Shown here: positions 17,989 through 26,019 of the stretch, piece after piece
Numbering within the stretch: position 1 is the stretch's first letter
Layout of the letters: every line of letters starts with the position of its first letter
DNA from: Fibrobacterota bacterium
GTDB lineage: Bacteria > Fibrobacterota > Chitinivibrionia > Chitinivibrionales > Chitinispirillaceae
Reading direction: 5' to 3'
DNA: 64,000 bases
Assembly (NCBI GenBank): GCA_023436145.1
Contig: JAEZKP010000004.1
Span: forward strand, 1 to 64,000
Translations under genes and position numbers: made by a program
Notes under the pieces: model-generated
Databases searched by the model: none
The model's input: only the letters and a program-made list of their open reading frames with translations
Told to the model about the DNA's origin: nothing

Positions 17989-19113
17989 TTACCGTCCCGC
18001 CTTAGTAATTACTCTTAAAGAGTCTCCATCTTTTACAATATTTTGTCCGGCAACTATTATACTGTCCCCGAAATTTGCACCCTGGGCCAGTTCTATAAAA
18101 CCACCGGAGAGCAATCCCGGAGTAATGCTTTTCTTCACAGCTCTGCCCTTATTCACCACATAAACGAAATAATCGGGCTTCTCTGTCTGAATACCCTTTT
18201 CATCAGTCAGAACATGTGTGTAAGTCATCACAGTCAACTCGCTAACCACCACAGTCCTGTTATGGCTGGATGTCTGCACCAGAAACTCACCAAAGAGCCC
18301 TGATTTTAACAGATTATTCTGATTATCCAACCTGACCTCTATCTCCAGAGTTCTGGTCAGAGGGTCAACCGCTTCGTCTATTCTATCCACAACACCTGAA
18401 AACTGAGTATCGGGTAATGACGGAAAAGAAGCTTTTACCAATTGTCCAACAGATATCTTCTGTATATCCACTGCCGGTACTCTCAGTTTAGCCTTCACTG
18501 TATTTGCATTCACGATTTTTATAACCTGCTGCCCTGCAGCAACCATTTCATTGACATCGAAATAAACCATTCCCACACGTCCATCAAAGGGTGCCCTCAG
18601 AATGGTGTTCTCATATTGCACATCTGCCTGTTCCATCGAGGCAGATGCCTGTTCCAGGGCTGCCTGAGCTACATCATACTGGCTTTTGGCCATATCAAAC
18701 TGCTGTTTGCTGATAGCATTTTTAGCCAGCAGGTTCTTCATCCTGTTATAATCATCTAGTTTTGATTGCAACTGGATTTTTGCACTCTTCAGACTTGCTT
18801 CGGCGAGCAGTTTCCCCTGCAATGCAGCTTTATTATACTGAACCGCCAGAATCTGCCCTGCTTGAACCCTGTCTCCAGGCTTAACGTTAACAGAAGTCAA
18901 CTTTTCCGAAACTTTACTGTATACAAAAGCGTCATTCTTTGCTTCGATACCACCGGTCAGTTTGATATAACTTGAAATGGAATCCGGTGCAGCTACATAT
19001 ACCTCCACCGGAATGACTCTCTCAACCTCTTCCACTTTTTTCTTTTTACAACCGATTATCATTACCGATAATGACAAAACAATCAATGTGAAAAAACCTG
19101 ACTTCATTTTCAT
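17989..19113 (-). CDS. RND efflux periplasmic adaptor (membrane fusion protein), lipoprotein
   Basis: A 374-residue HlyD/AcrA-type adaptor. The N-terminus is a lipoprotein signal with Cys22 (SLSVMIIGC) followed by a lysine-rich linker (KKKKVEEVERV). The barrel-sandwich/lipoyl halves flank an alpha-helical hairpin rich in Ala, Gln and Lys (about 95-165, SLKSAKIQLQSKLDDYNRMK). APFDGRVGMVYFDVNEMV is the conserved return strand, and a beta-barrel and membrane-proximal domain follow. It bridges the RND pump and the TolC channel. Two short spacings (4 bp to the pump, 42 bp after TolC) support one operon. Confidence 0.95.
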   Translation of the reverse strand: MKMKSGFFTLIVLSLSVMIIGCKKKKVEEVERVIPVEVYVAAPDSISSYIKLTGGIEAKNDAFVYSKVSEKLTSVNVKPGDRVQAGQILAVQYNKAALQGKLLAEASLKSAKIQLQSKLDDYNRMKNLLAKNAISKQQFDMAKSQYDVAQAALEQASASMEQADVQYENTILRAPFDGRVGMVYFDVNEMVAAGQQVIKIVNANTVKAKLRVPAVDIQKISVGQLVKASFPSLPDTQFSGVVDRIDEAVDPLTRTLEIEVRLDNQNNLLKSGLFGEFLVQTSSHNRTVVVSELTVMTYTHVLTDEKGIQTEKPDYFVYVVNKGRAVKKSITPGLLSGGFIELAQGANFGDSIIVAGQNIVKDGDSLRVITKAGR

Positions 19114-19155
19114 AATGGTTCCTTATAATTAAGTTTATCCCTTATTTCCTTTTGA

Positions 19156-20508
19156 TTATTGAGCACTGTTTGATGAACCTGAACCAAGCCCACCCATGTC
19201 CAGATTGATTACAGCCAGCTTGAGACTGGTAGCAGTCTGCAATGCTGCATATTTAGCGGAGACTAAGGAGTTGTGAGCATCAAGTAGTTCGTACATAGGA
19301 ATCACCCCTTCTTCATATTTTGCCAGCGATGCATTATAAGCCTTTTCCCGGGCTTCCATCAGTAAATCGGCAGCTTCAGTTTCACTCTGCAGCTGTTCGA
19401 CTTCATGATAAGCGTCAAGCACTTCCTTTTCTACTGTAGCCTTCTTCTCCTGCAGCACCTCTTTAAGTGCAAGTTGCTGCTCCCTGGCTTTCTTTAGCTT
19501 GAAATTGCGGTCTCCCCAATCCAACAGATCAAATTTCAATGATATGCTGGCTGCCCAGTTGTATCTCCACATCTCCCTGATATCAGGTTCTGGGCTCTCA
19601 TTTGAATAACCGAATCCTGCAACTATGGAAGGATAAAATGCTGATTTGGCAGCTTTAATGCCAAGATCCGCCAGATTCATCTTCAGTCTTGCCTCTTTAA
19701 GGTCAGATCTTCCTGATAATGCACTGCTCACTGTAGAATCCAGATTCACATTGCGTGACAAATTACCTTCTGCACTGGTATCTATCAATTCTATCTCTGT
19801 AGTTGCAGGAAGCCCAAGGAGAATGGCGAATTGCCGTTTCATCGATGAAACCGACTTGTTTACCTTCAACTCATTCATTCTGGCCTGAGCAAGTGAAGCC
19901 TTGGTAAGGAGATAATCATGCTCGGTAGACATCCCCTGCTCCATCCTGGCCTCCTGGTTGGAAGTCAATTCTTCAAGCTGTTTTATGGCTTCACTGGCCA
20001 CTGATCCTGATTTCTGAAGACTGACTATACCCCAGTAAATCTGCAAGACTGCATAGCGGATTTTCTGCCGCACAGTTTCTGCACTCTCTTTAGTAATTGT
20101 ACTGGAGAGTTTCGCGCTGTTAAGTCCGTTCAATATCGCAAATCCGGTAAATATCGGCTGTTGTACCTGAAGACCATAATTGAATGAATTCTCATTCAAA
20201 CCGAATGCACTTGCCATACCAGGATCAAAAAGGCCACTTATCCCTTCTATCTTTTTTCGGGAATAGGAACCGCTCACGGAAACACTTGGCAAAAATTCAG
20301 TCGTAGCACTCTTTATGTCGTATTCGGCCTGTTTCTGCTGATGCTCAAGCACTTTTATCGAATGATTATTCTTCATCGCCATCTCAACAGCTTTCTCTGC
20401 AGATACCTCAACTCTCTGCACTGATTGTGCAAAAATCTGGTATACTCCTGCAACCAGTAGCAGTAGTGTATACCGAACCGGCTTTGCACAACATTTTCCT
20501 AATTTCAT
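19156..20508 (-). CDS. TolC-family outer-membrane efflux channel
   Basis: A 450-residue protein with a signal peptide ending near AQS (residue 29). It then has the TolC/OEP duplicated architecture: SAEKAVEMAMKNNHSIKVLEHQ at the start of repeat one, with LPSVSVSGSYSR as its first outer-membrane strand, and a second repeat from DSTVSSALSGRSDLKEARLKMNLADLGIKAAKSAFYPSI. The long helices end in EEGVIPMYELLDAHNSLVSAKYAALQ. It forms the outer-membrane duct of the tripartite pump encoded by the next two genes and lies 175 bp downstream of the sensor kinase gene. Confidence 0.93.
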   Translation of the reverse strand: MKLGKCCAKPVRYTLLLLVAGVYQIFAQSVQRVEVSAEKAVEMAMKNNHSIKVLEHQQKQAEYDIKSATTEFLPSVSVSGSYSRKKIEGISGLFDPGMASAFGLNENSFNYGLQVQQPIFTGFAILNGLNSAKLSSTITKESAETVRQKIRYAVLQIYWGIVSLQKSGSVASEAIKQLEELTSNQEARMEQGMSTEHDYLLTKASLAQARMNELKVNKSVSSMKRQFAILLGLPATTEIELIDTSAEGNLSRNVNLDSTVSSALSGRSDLKEARLKMNLADLGIKAAKSAFYPSIVAGFGYSNESPEPDIREMWRYNWAASISLKFDLLDWGDRNFKLKKAREQQLALKEVLQEKKATVEKEVLDAYHEVEQLQSETEAADLLMEAREKAYNASLAKYEEGVIPMYELLDAHNSLVSAKYAALQTATSLKLAVINLDMGGLGSGSSNSAQ

Positions 20509-20683
20509 ATACCCCCCTGTAAGATTTCCTGCATCGGTCTACCAGGCTTCAAGAAGACGTGGCAGGCCACTATCAAAACAAGTGTAAAATATAAGAACAT
20601 GGTGTAACATCCTCTTTTCGTCCATGTAACATTTTGTAACAACATTTTATGAGCATCTGGTTACAACACCTTAACAAATCTCT

Positions 20684-21958
20684 CTATAAGGGTAAAGTGA
20701 TGGTAACAGTTGTCCCGATATCCAGATCACTTTGGATCGAGATCCTGCCATTATGAGCTTCCACTATTTTTTTAGTTAAACTCATCCCCAGTCCATACCC
20801 CCCGGAATTATACCTCCTTGCTTTGTCTACCCTGTAAAACGGCTCAAAAATAAACGGCAGTTCCTTCTCAGAAATCCCGATACCATTATCACTGACAATG
20901 ATAACAGCCTTATTTTCAACTGCAGCATAACTGATTTCCACCGGCTTACTTTCCGGTTTAGAGTACTTGATGGCATTATCGATGATATTTGACAAAGCCA
21001 TTCTCATTCTTTCCTTATCCATCTGGACATCCAGGGCACCATTACTCTTCAACGTTACTGAAGGTTTAATCTGCTTTCTGCTATCTGCAATTTCGCATAG
21101 CAGTTCCCCAAGATCTACTCTGTCCAGCTTTACTTTTCCATAAGAGCTATCCAGTCGCGCCTCCTCCAGAATAACACTGGTCATCTTCTCCAAAGTGGAG
21201 ATGTTGTTCTTTATAGTCTGCCTTATATTCCCCTCAGGCAAAAACTCCAATGCAACCAGCATCCTGGCTAATGGAGAACGCAACTCATGGCTTATATCCC
21301 GAAGTAGCTGATCCCGCGCTTTTATGTCGTTGCGGATATGACGAGCCATATCATTGAAGGATTGTATCAGTTGTCCAAGCTCATCAGAAGATTTTTTAGG
21401 AAGTTCAATATCGAAGTCACCCCCACTGGCCTGCTTTACCCCTTTATGAAGTACTCGCAGTGGCTTGAGCAGGTGACGAATATACATATGAGTAAGTCCG
21501 AATACGATTATCAGTATCACAGACCAGATCAGCAATAATTCCCAGGGAAAACTAAGCTGCAAAAAAGGGTTTATCACCTGAAAAATGTATCTCCCGGAGT
21601 CAGTCTGGAATGAACAGACCAGACGATTGCGATACCATAATACCGGTTTTTTAGTGGATCTTCTGTCGAAAAGATCAAAATCAGGTATCTCACTGGAACT
21701 GGACCACTCAAAGGTATCGTTTTTGAACCTCATTGCCAGCCCCTGCTCTTTCAATATCTTCAAAGCAGAAGCCGTATCTTCCATATCTATCAAACCGGAT
21801 ATGAATCTGGAATGACTCAGAAAAATTTCATGAATCGGAAGCTTAGCACGTAAATGACTGAAGTAAACATGCAGAGCGATGTGAGTACTTAACACTACTG
21901 CTAAAGTTGCGGAAACTATCAGGATTGTAAATCTGGTGAAAAGTGAAACTTTTTTCAT
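20684..21958 (-). CDS. Sensor histidine kinase (CpxA-like architecture)
   Basis: A 424-residue kinase: TM1 at about 10-30, a periplasmic sensor of about 105 residues, TM2 at about 140-160, HAMP at about 160-213, HisKA with phospho-acceptor H224 in DISHELRSP, and HATPase_c with N-box NIIDNAIKYS, G1 DNGIGI, F-box FEPFYR and G2 GGYGLGMSL. All catalytic boxes are intact. It pairs with the response regulator gene 10 bp upstream and precedes the TolC/MFP/RND genes, so it probably senses an envelope or drug signal and controls the pump. The periplasmic domain is short and unrecognised. Confidence 0.93.
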   Translation of the reverse strand: MKKVSLFTRFTILIVSATLAVVLSTHIALHVYFSHLRAKLPIHEIFLSHSRFISGLIDMEDTASALKILKEQGLAMRFKNDTFEWSSSSEIPDFDLFDRRSTKKPVLWYRNRLVCSFQTDSGRYIFQVINPFLQLSFPWELLLIWSVILIIVFGLTHMYIRHLLKPLRVLHKGVKQASGGDFDIELPKKSSDELGQLIQSFNDMARHIRNDIKARDQLLRDISHELRSPLARMLVALEFLPEGNIRQTIKNNISTLEKMTSVILEEARLDSSYGKVKLDRVDLGELLCEIADSRKQIKPSVTLKSNGALDVQMDKERMRMALSNIIDNAIKYSKPESKPVEISYAAVENKAVIIVSDNGIGISEKELPFIFEPFYRVDKARRYNSGGYGLGMSLTKKIVEAHNGRISIQSDLDIGTTVTITLPL

Positions 21959-21968
21959 AAAACCGGTC

Positions 21969-22658
21969 TTATTGATTCGTCAGAAAAACATACCCTACAC
22001 CGGTAACTGTTTTTATGTAAATAGGATTTCTGGAATCATCACCAAGCTTCTGTCGAATCCTGCTTATCAACATATCAATAGAACGGTTTGAAGACTCCCA
22101 GTCTATTCCCCGAAGATGCTCAATGAGCTGGGCTCTATCCAGCACCCGCCCCTTGTATCGAATCAGGTATTGAAGCAGTTCATATTCATTGGTAGTCAAA
22201 TTAACTTCTTCACCGGAAAGCGACACACTCCTGGAAGAAAAATTAATGATCAGATCACCATAACGCTCAAAATGCACAGAAGACTGCTGTGCCTCCCCTG
22301 ATCTTCGTAAAATCGAGCGCAACCTGGCCACCAGCTCTCTAGGCTCAAATGGCTTGGGAAGATAGTCATCCGCACCAATCTCCAATCCAACAATCCGGTC
22401 GTGTACATCTCCTCTTGCAGTAAGCATCAGAATCGGAGTCGTATAGCTCTTCCGTATTTCTTTACATACAGAAAAACCATCCATCTCCGGTAACATTACA
22501 TCCAGAATTATTGCATCAGGCATACATTTTTCAATAGACTCAATCCCGCTCTGAGGGTGTTCAACTGTCTGCACTATAAAGCCATGAGTACCCAGATACT
22601 CCTGTAACAACGAATTGAGCTCTCTATCATCATCAATTACCAATATCTTCTCATTCAT
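21969..22658 (-). CDS. OmpR/PhoB-family response regulator
   Basis: A 229-residue regulator. The receiver domain has the acidic pair DDD at 9-11, phospho-acceptor D53 in LDVMLPEMDG, the Thr switch in LMLTARG and Lys in KPFEP. A winged-helix DNA-binding domain follows from about 130 (LTTNEYELLQYLIRYKGRVLDRAQL, ending ITKTVTGVGYVF-like). It is the first gene of the two-component/efflux run, with about 475 bp of non-coding DNA before it that probably contains its promoter. Target genes are inferred to be the downstream pump. Confidence 0.95.
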   Translation of the reverse strand: MNEKILVIDDDRELNSLLQEYLGTHGFIVQTVEHPQSGIESIEKCMPDAIILDVMLPEMDGFSVCKEIRKSYTTPILMLTARGDVHDRIVGLEIGADDYLPKPFEPRELVARLRSILRRSGEAQQSSVHFERYGDLIINFSSRSVSLSGEEVNLTTNEYELLQYLIRYKGRVLDRAQLIEHLRGIDWESSNRSIDMLISRIRQKLGDDSRNPIYIKTVTGVGYVFLTNQ

Positions 22659-23133
22659 CTCTGCCTCTATATCCTGAAAAGAACGTCTTTTTATCCTGCA
22701 CTCCTCTATTATACCTCGTTTTTATATCAAAACTGTTTCTGGAGTGTAACAGTGTGTAACAACAATAAACCATAATATTAGATATTGTTTTAACTTTATT
22801 CTCAGCAGGATTTATTTTGAACGCATAAATTTAGATAATCAGATTAAAAAATGCAAAATTTCCTACTCACTTGATCTCTAAACCACTCTGCAATAGAACA
22901 TCCCCACACATTCAGTGCGGGATGAGAGTGGGAGGTTTCATACACAATTTTTACCCCACTGCCGCTTTAAAAATCTTGAAAAAAAGTCCATCAGATTTGA
23001 ATGGATATGTTATGGATCCTTTTAAATACGCTAAAATCTTAATTTGCACTAAAACAAAACGTTAAAGTGTTTCTGTTTGATGAACATTAAAAAACTGTTA
23101 TAATTCCCAACTACATCTTTGGGGCAGGCAGAA
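22659..23133. other. Non-coding region upstream of the two-component efflux operon
   Basis: 475 bp between the response regulator start and the stop of the next minus-strand gene. It is AT-rich near 22720-22860 and 23030-23110. No convincing small gene, RNA or terminator was recognised; it should contain the operon promoter. Confidence 0.5.
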
Positions 23134-23556
23134 TCAAAGAGGAAAAAATGGTTGTACCAGAATATTTCTGATTATATAGATGATAATCCAGATATACGTA
23201 GCACATCGAAGATATGCATCTACTCGCCATCTTACAAAATCGAATTCACTGCAATCCCTGAGCTCAGCCATGAAGGAATAATCAAAAAAAGTGGTCAGCA
23301 GATGATACATCGCAGCCAGATACAGCACCTCTGAAGGCAAAGCACCAATGATCTGAATCCCTATAAAATAAAGCAGAGAGATTAATACAGTGACTATTGT
23401 CCAGATGTTGAGCACCTGCAATGACATTGCACGGCCTGATCTCTGGACTGTAAGGCAATCATTTATCATCACCAGTGGTTCTTTAAAAGCCTGGTTTATT
23501 TCGCTTTTAAAAAGCATTACTGTAGAAACCAGAAGTGTCAGATAAAGTGCAAACAT
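23134..23556 (-). CDS. Hypothetical small integral membrane protein
   Basis: 140 residues with about four hydrophobic segments (1-18, 47-70, 74-92, 117-135) and a polar connector DCSEFDFVRWRVDAYLRC. No family was recognised. The only start signal is a weak GAGA before the ATG. The hydrophobic periodicity and lack of a competing frame make it likely to be real. Its start is separated from the next gene upstream only by a heptamer repeat. Confidence 0.55.
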   Translation of the reverse strand: MFALYLTLLVSTVMLFKSEINQAFKEPLVMINDCLTVQRSGRAMSLQVLNIWTIVTVLISLLYFIGIQIIGALPSEVLYLAAMYHLLTTFFDYSFMAELRDCSEFDFVRWRVDAYLRCATYIWIIIYIIRNILVQPFFPL

Positions 23557-23566
23557 AGTGGTCTCT

Positions 23567-23608
23567 GATTTCAGATTTCAGATTTCAGATTTTAGATTTT
23601 AGATTTTA
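23567..23608. repeat. Tandem heptamer repeat, six units
   Basis: Three copies of GATTTCA run directly into three copies of GATTTTA (42 bp). The last unit provides the TAA stop codon of the 128-residue gene on the minus strand, so the array fills the whole space between two genes. It is a short satellite prone to slippage. Confidence 0.9.
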
Positions 23609-23977
23609 CTCCAGCATTTCAAAAAAAAGATTCAGGTCATGATCCCAGAGTTCAAGAAAAGAACCACAACAACTCTGATCGTAAGGCCCTGGATAAAACG
23701 CTTTAATTTGCAATCCGTGCTCTTCAGATATATTAAATGATGAAATCGCTGAGTTTCTATTTATTAAATTTACCAGCGAGAGATTTTCTGCTGTCTGCGG
23801 ATCCAGATCTGTATCTCCTGTCACTACAGTTGAAAAAACCAACCCCTTGTCAGTCTCCTGAACGGCAAACCACATCCGTTCCGGGTGTTCAAATGTGAAA
23901 TACCCCTGCTGTTTTTCTACACTATAGCCTGAATTCTGGAGATAAGTGGTGACTTCTTCCATCAATGATCCGCTCAT
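23606..23977 (-). CDS. YbjN-like small protein
   Basis: About 123 residues from the chosen ATG at 23977 (MSGSLMEEVTTYLQNSGYSVE). A strong AAGGAG lies 8 bases before this ATG; an upstream in-frame TTG would put the ribosome-binding site inside the coding sequence, so it is rejected as the start. The sequence (helix, then FTFEHPERMWFAVQETDKGLVFSTVV, helix NLSLVNLINRNSAISSFNI) resembles the YbjN / type III-chaperone-like fold that is often annotated as a sensory regulator. The fold call is tentative and the role unknown. Confidence 0.7.
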   Translation of the reverse strand: MSGSLMEEVTTYLQNSGYSVEKQQGYFTFEHPERMWFAVQETDKGLVFSTVVTGDTDLDPQTAENLSLVNLINRNSAISSFNISEEHGLQIKAFYPGPYDQSCCGSFLELWDHDLNLFFEMLE

Positions 23978-24326
23978 AAAGGTCTCCTTCAACCAGCTTA
24001 CTTTAAATGTTTACATAACCACAGCCGGCAGTGCTTTGATATGTTACTGGTTCAGCATTCCTGCCTGACCAGATATATAATTACTCAATAAATAAATTTT
24101 ATAGTAAAAATGGGATAAAAACAATAACGTTATTCCTTAAGATTAAGAAATTATTGTTTTAGGATGCAAACGCAGGATAGCACATCTGATGTGAATAAAT
24201 GAAGCTTATGAACTCTACACAAAAAAGTTCAGCCGAATGTTTTATCAGTAACTATCATATCGATAGGACAGGTCAGAAGAAGGACTGTGAGTTGTATACT
24301 TCGTTTGGAAATTTGGCAGGATTAGA
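23978..24326. other. Non-coding stretch
   Basis: AT-rich intergenic DNA between the YbjN-like gene and the terminator of the acidic repeat protein gene. No gene, RNA or repeat was recognised. Confidence 0.5.
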
Positions 24327-24356
24327 GGGAAGATGAGCATAAATACTCATCTTCCC
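24327..24356 (-). terminator. Strong hairpin terminator after the acidic repeat protein gene
   Basis: GGGAAGATGAG (24327-24337) and CTCATCTTCCC (24346-24356) form a perfect 11-bp stem with an 8-base loop, 13 bp past the stop codon at 24369. The minus-strand 3' side reads TCTAATCC, a short imperfect T stretch. Confidence 0.75.
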
Positions 24357-24368
24357 TTTACAAATAAC

Positions 24369-25892
24369 TTATTTGATACCAAAAAATGAATCGATTTTGC
24401 TGGCGACATCATCTCCGGTAATAGAGACATCACTTGAATCATCAGTTTTAGAATTTAATTCAAAATTTGCAGGTGCTTCATCCAGAATTGTATCGGAACT
24501 GCCATTATCACCCCTGGCAACTACAATTTTCTCCTGCCCCTTTATTGTATTTTCTGATGGATCCTCTTTCTTTGCATTCAAATCCTTGCTGCCCTCAGCT
24601 TCCCTGGCAGATGAAGCATATTTGGGAGGTAAGGCATTTTTATCGATACTTTCAATGTTTATGGAACCAGTACGTAGAAATTTCCCCATATCCAGGTCCA
24701 TAATCGTTTCCATAAGCTCCTCATCCTGCATTTCCTTAGCAACCTGCTCGAATTCCTTTTGAAATGAACTTTTCTGTTCTTCTGAAGTCTCAATGATTGG
24801 CTTATCAGTACTGGCAGAATCCGGTTTCTTGTCCACATCCATTGTAGCATCACTGATTAATGCTGAGTTCTTTTTGTCTGAAGTTTTCTCCGGGCTGACC
24901 TCGAAGATAATTTCATCTGCAAAGTTTTCAGAACCATCTCGTTTTATATCTTCAACTACAGGATATTTCTCTTCAATCATCACCTGATCACCTACAATAA
25001 CTGGTTCTTCTTCTACAATAACTGGTTCTTCTTCTGCAATGACCGGTCTATCTTCTGCAATGACCGGTTCTTCTTCTGCAATGATCGGCTTATCTTCAAT
25101 AATGACCGGTTCTTCTTCTGCAATAACCGGTTCTTCCTCTATGCTTACAGGGTTTTCATCGGGTCCCAGACTTGTAAATTCAAAAGCTGGTACTTGTTCT
25201 TCATTTTTACACTCAATATCATCAGAGACGATCTGCACATCAATGGGTTCCTCTTTCGATTTAACAATATGATCTATATCGAATTCATCTCTTTTGTCCT
25301 CCTCAATCATCACACGATCATCTGCAGCCCTATCAAAATCCTGACGGTTTTTATCAGTGTCTTTTACAGTTAAATCAATTATACCCACAGATGAGCCATT
25401 CACAGGATTATCAGTAAAGAAGCCAGTTTCCGGAACAGAACTGTTCTTTTCTACATTGGGGATGGGAGTCAAATCCGGAAGATTGTCCACAGAATCCATC
25501 CCACTGTTAAAATCTGGCTGGCTGTCAAACTGCAGATTGGGTATTTTTCCATAAGCTATCTGGGAATATTTAGTAAACTGCAGGTCGGTGAACTTTACAA
25601 AGTACAAATCAAGCAGATGCATATTTGGCTTGTAGATTTTGTTAGCAGCATCCAGTTTGGAACACAGAGAAGTACGAAACTTATCTTCAGAAAGTAATCC
25701 GGTTCTGAAAGAAGTGACTAGTGTATCGATATCAGTGAAGTTTTCAGCAATCGAACGAATTACCTGGTTGCGTTCTTCAATAGCTGCAGCTTGCCTTTTT
25801 TTATTCTGGTTAAAAATCAGAAAAAGTAATAGAGCTGAGACCAGGGTTCCAGCTAAAAACCCTGCAACCAGACTTAGAAAAGACGAATCCAT
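24369..25892 (-). CDS. Membrane-anchored acidic protein with tandem EEEPVIAE repeats
   Basis: 507 residues. An N-terminal transmembrane helix (LSLVAGFLAGTLVSALLLFLIF, 6-27) is followed by a basic NKKRQ, so the bulk should face the cytoplasm. Next comes a helical domain (about 32-115, ERNQVIRSIAENF...LDLYFVKFTDLQF), then a long acidic, disordered region. Residues about 250-300 are near-perfect 8-residue repeats of the type EEEPVIAE/EDKPIIAE, encoded by a 24-bp DNA repeat. A shorter conserved-looking helix (EEQKSSFQKEFEQVAKEM..MDLDMGKFL) follows, and the C-terminus SKIDSFFGIK may be a short interaction peptide. The layout (TM, acidic Pro-rich linker, terminal module) recalls ZipA-type scaffolds, but no homology is claimed. 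Confidence 0.8.
   Translation of the reverse strand: MDSSFLSLVAGFLAGTLVSALLLFLIFNQNKKRQAAAIEERNQVIRSIAENFTDIDTLVTSFRTGLLSEDKFRTSLCSKLDAANKIYKPNMHLLDLYFVKFTDLQFTKYSQIAYGKIPNLQFDSQPDFNSGMDSVDNLPDLTPIPNVEKNSSVPETGFFTDNPVNGSSVGIIDLTVKDTDKNRQDFDRAADDRVMIEEDKRDEFDIDHIVKSKEEPIDVQIVSDDIECKNEEQVPAFEFTSLGPDENPVSIEEEPVIAEEEPVIIEDKPIIAEEEPVIAEDRPVIAEEEPVIVEEEPVIVGDQVMIEEKYPVVEDIKRDGSENFADEIIFEVSPEKTSDKKNSALISDATMDVDKKPDSASTDKPIIETSEEQKSSFQKEFEQVAKEMQDEELMETIMDLDMGKFLRTGSINIESIDKNALPPKYASSAREAEGSKDLNAKKEDPSENTIKGQEKIVVARGDNGSSDTILDEAPANFELNSKTDDSSDVSITGDDVASKIDSFFGIK
24992..25143. repeat. In-frame 24-bp coding tandem repeat
   Basis: About six units of the type ACCGGTTCTTCTTCTGCAAT spaced at 24 bp, with substitutions, inside the acidic repeat protein gene. 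The period is a multiple of three, so copy-number change would alter linker length without frameshift. Confidence 0.85.
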
Positions 25893-26019
25893 AAATCCTC
25901 CGTTTAGCGGTTAAGTTCTCATCCAAAATAACACAAGGCATGTTTGAGTCAAAAGCTAATAGTATACTCCGGATAAATAATATTATAATTCACCCAGGAA
26001 TATAAGTCAAACATTTCGC

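Noticed and set aside
22871..23065. 64-codon plus-strand frame
   Set aside because: No ribosome-binding site, no domain, unlike neighbouring codon use.
23567..23608. Possible CRISPR array
   Set aside because: Units are 7 bp and contiguous with no spacers; no cas genes anywhere in the window.
24992..25143. Possible CRISPR or regulatory repeat
   Set aside because: In-frame 24-bp coding repeat without spacers.
24373..25914. Several plus-strand frames over the acidic repeat gene
   Set aside because: Mirror the EEEPVIAE repeat as Ser/Thr-Gly repeats; an artefact of the 24-bp repeat.
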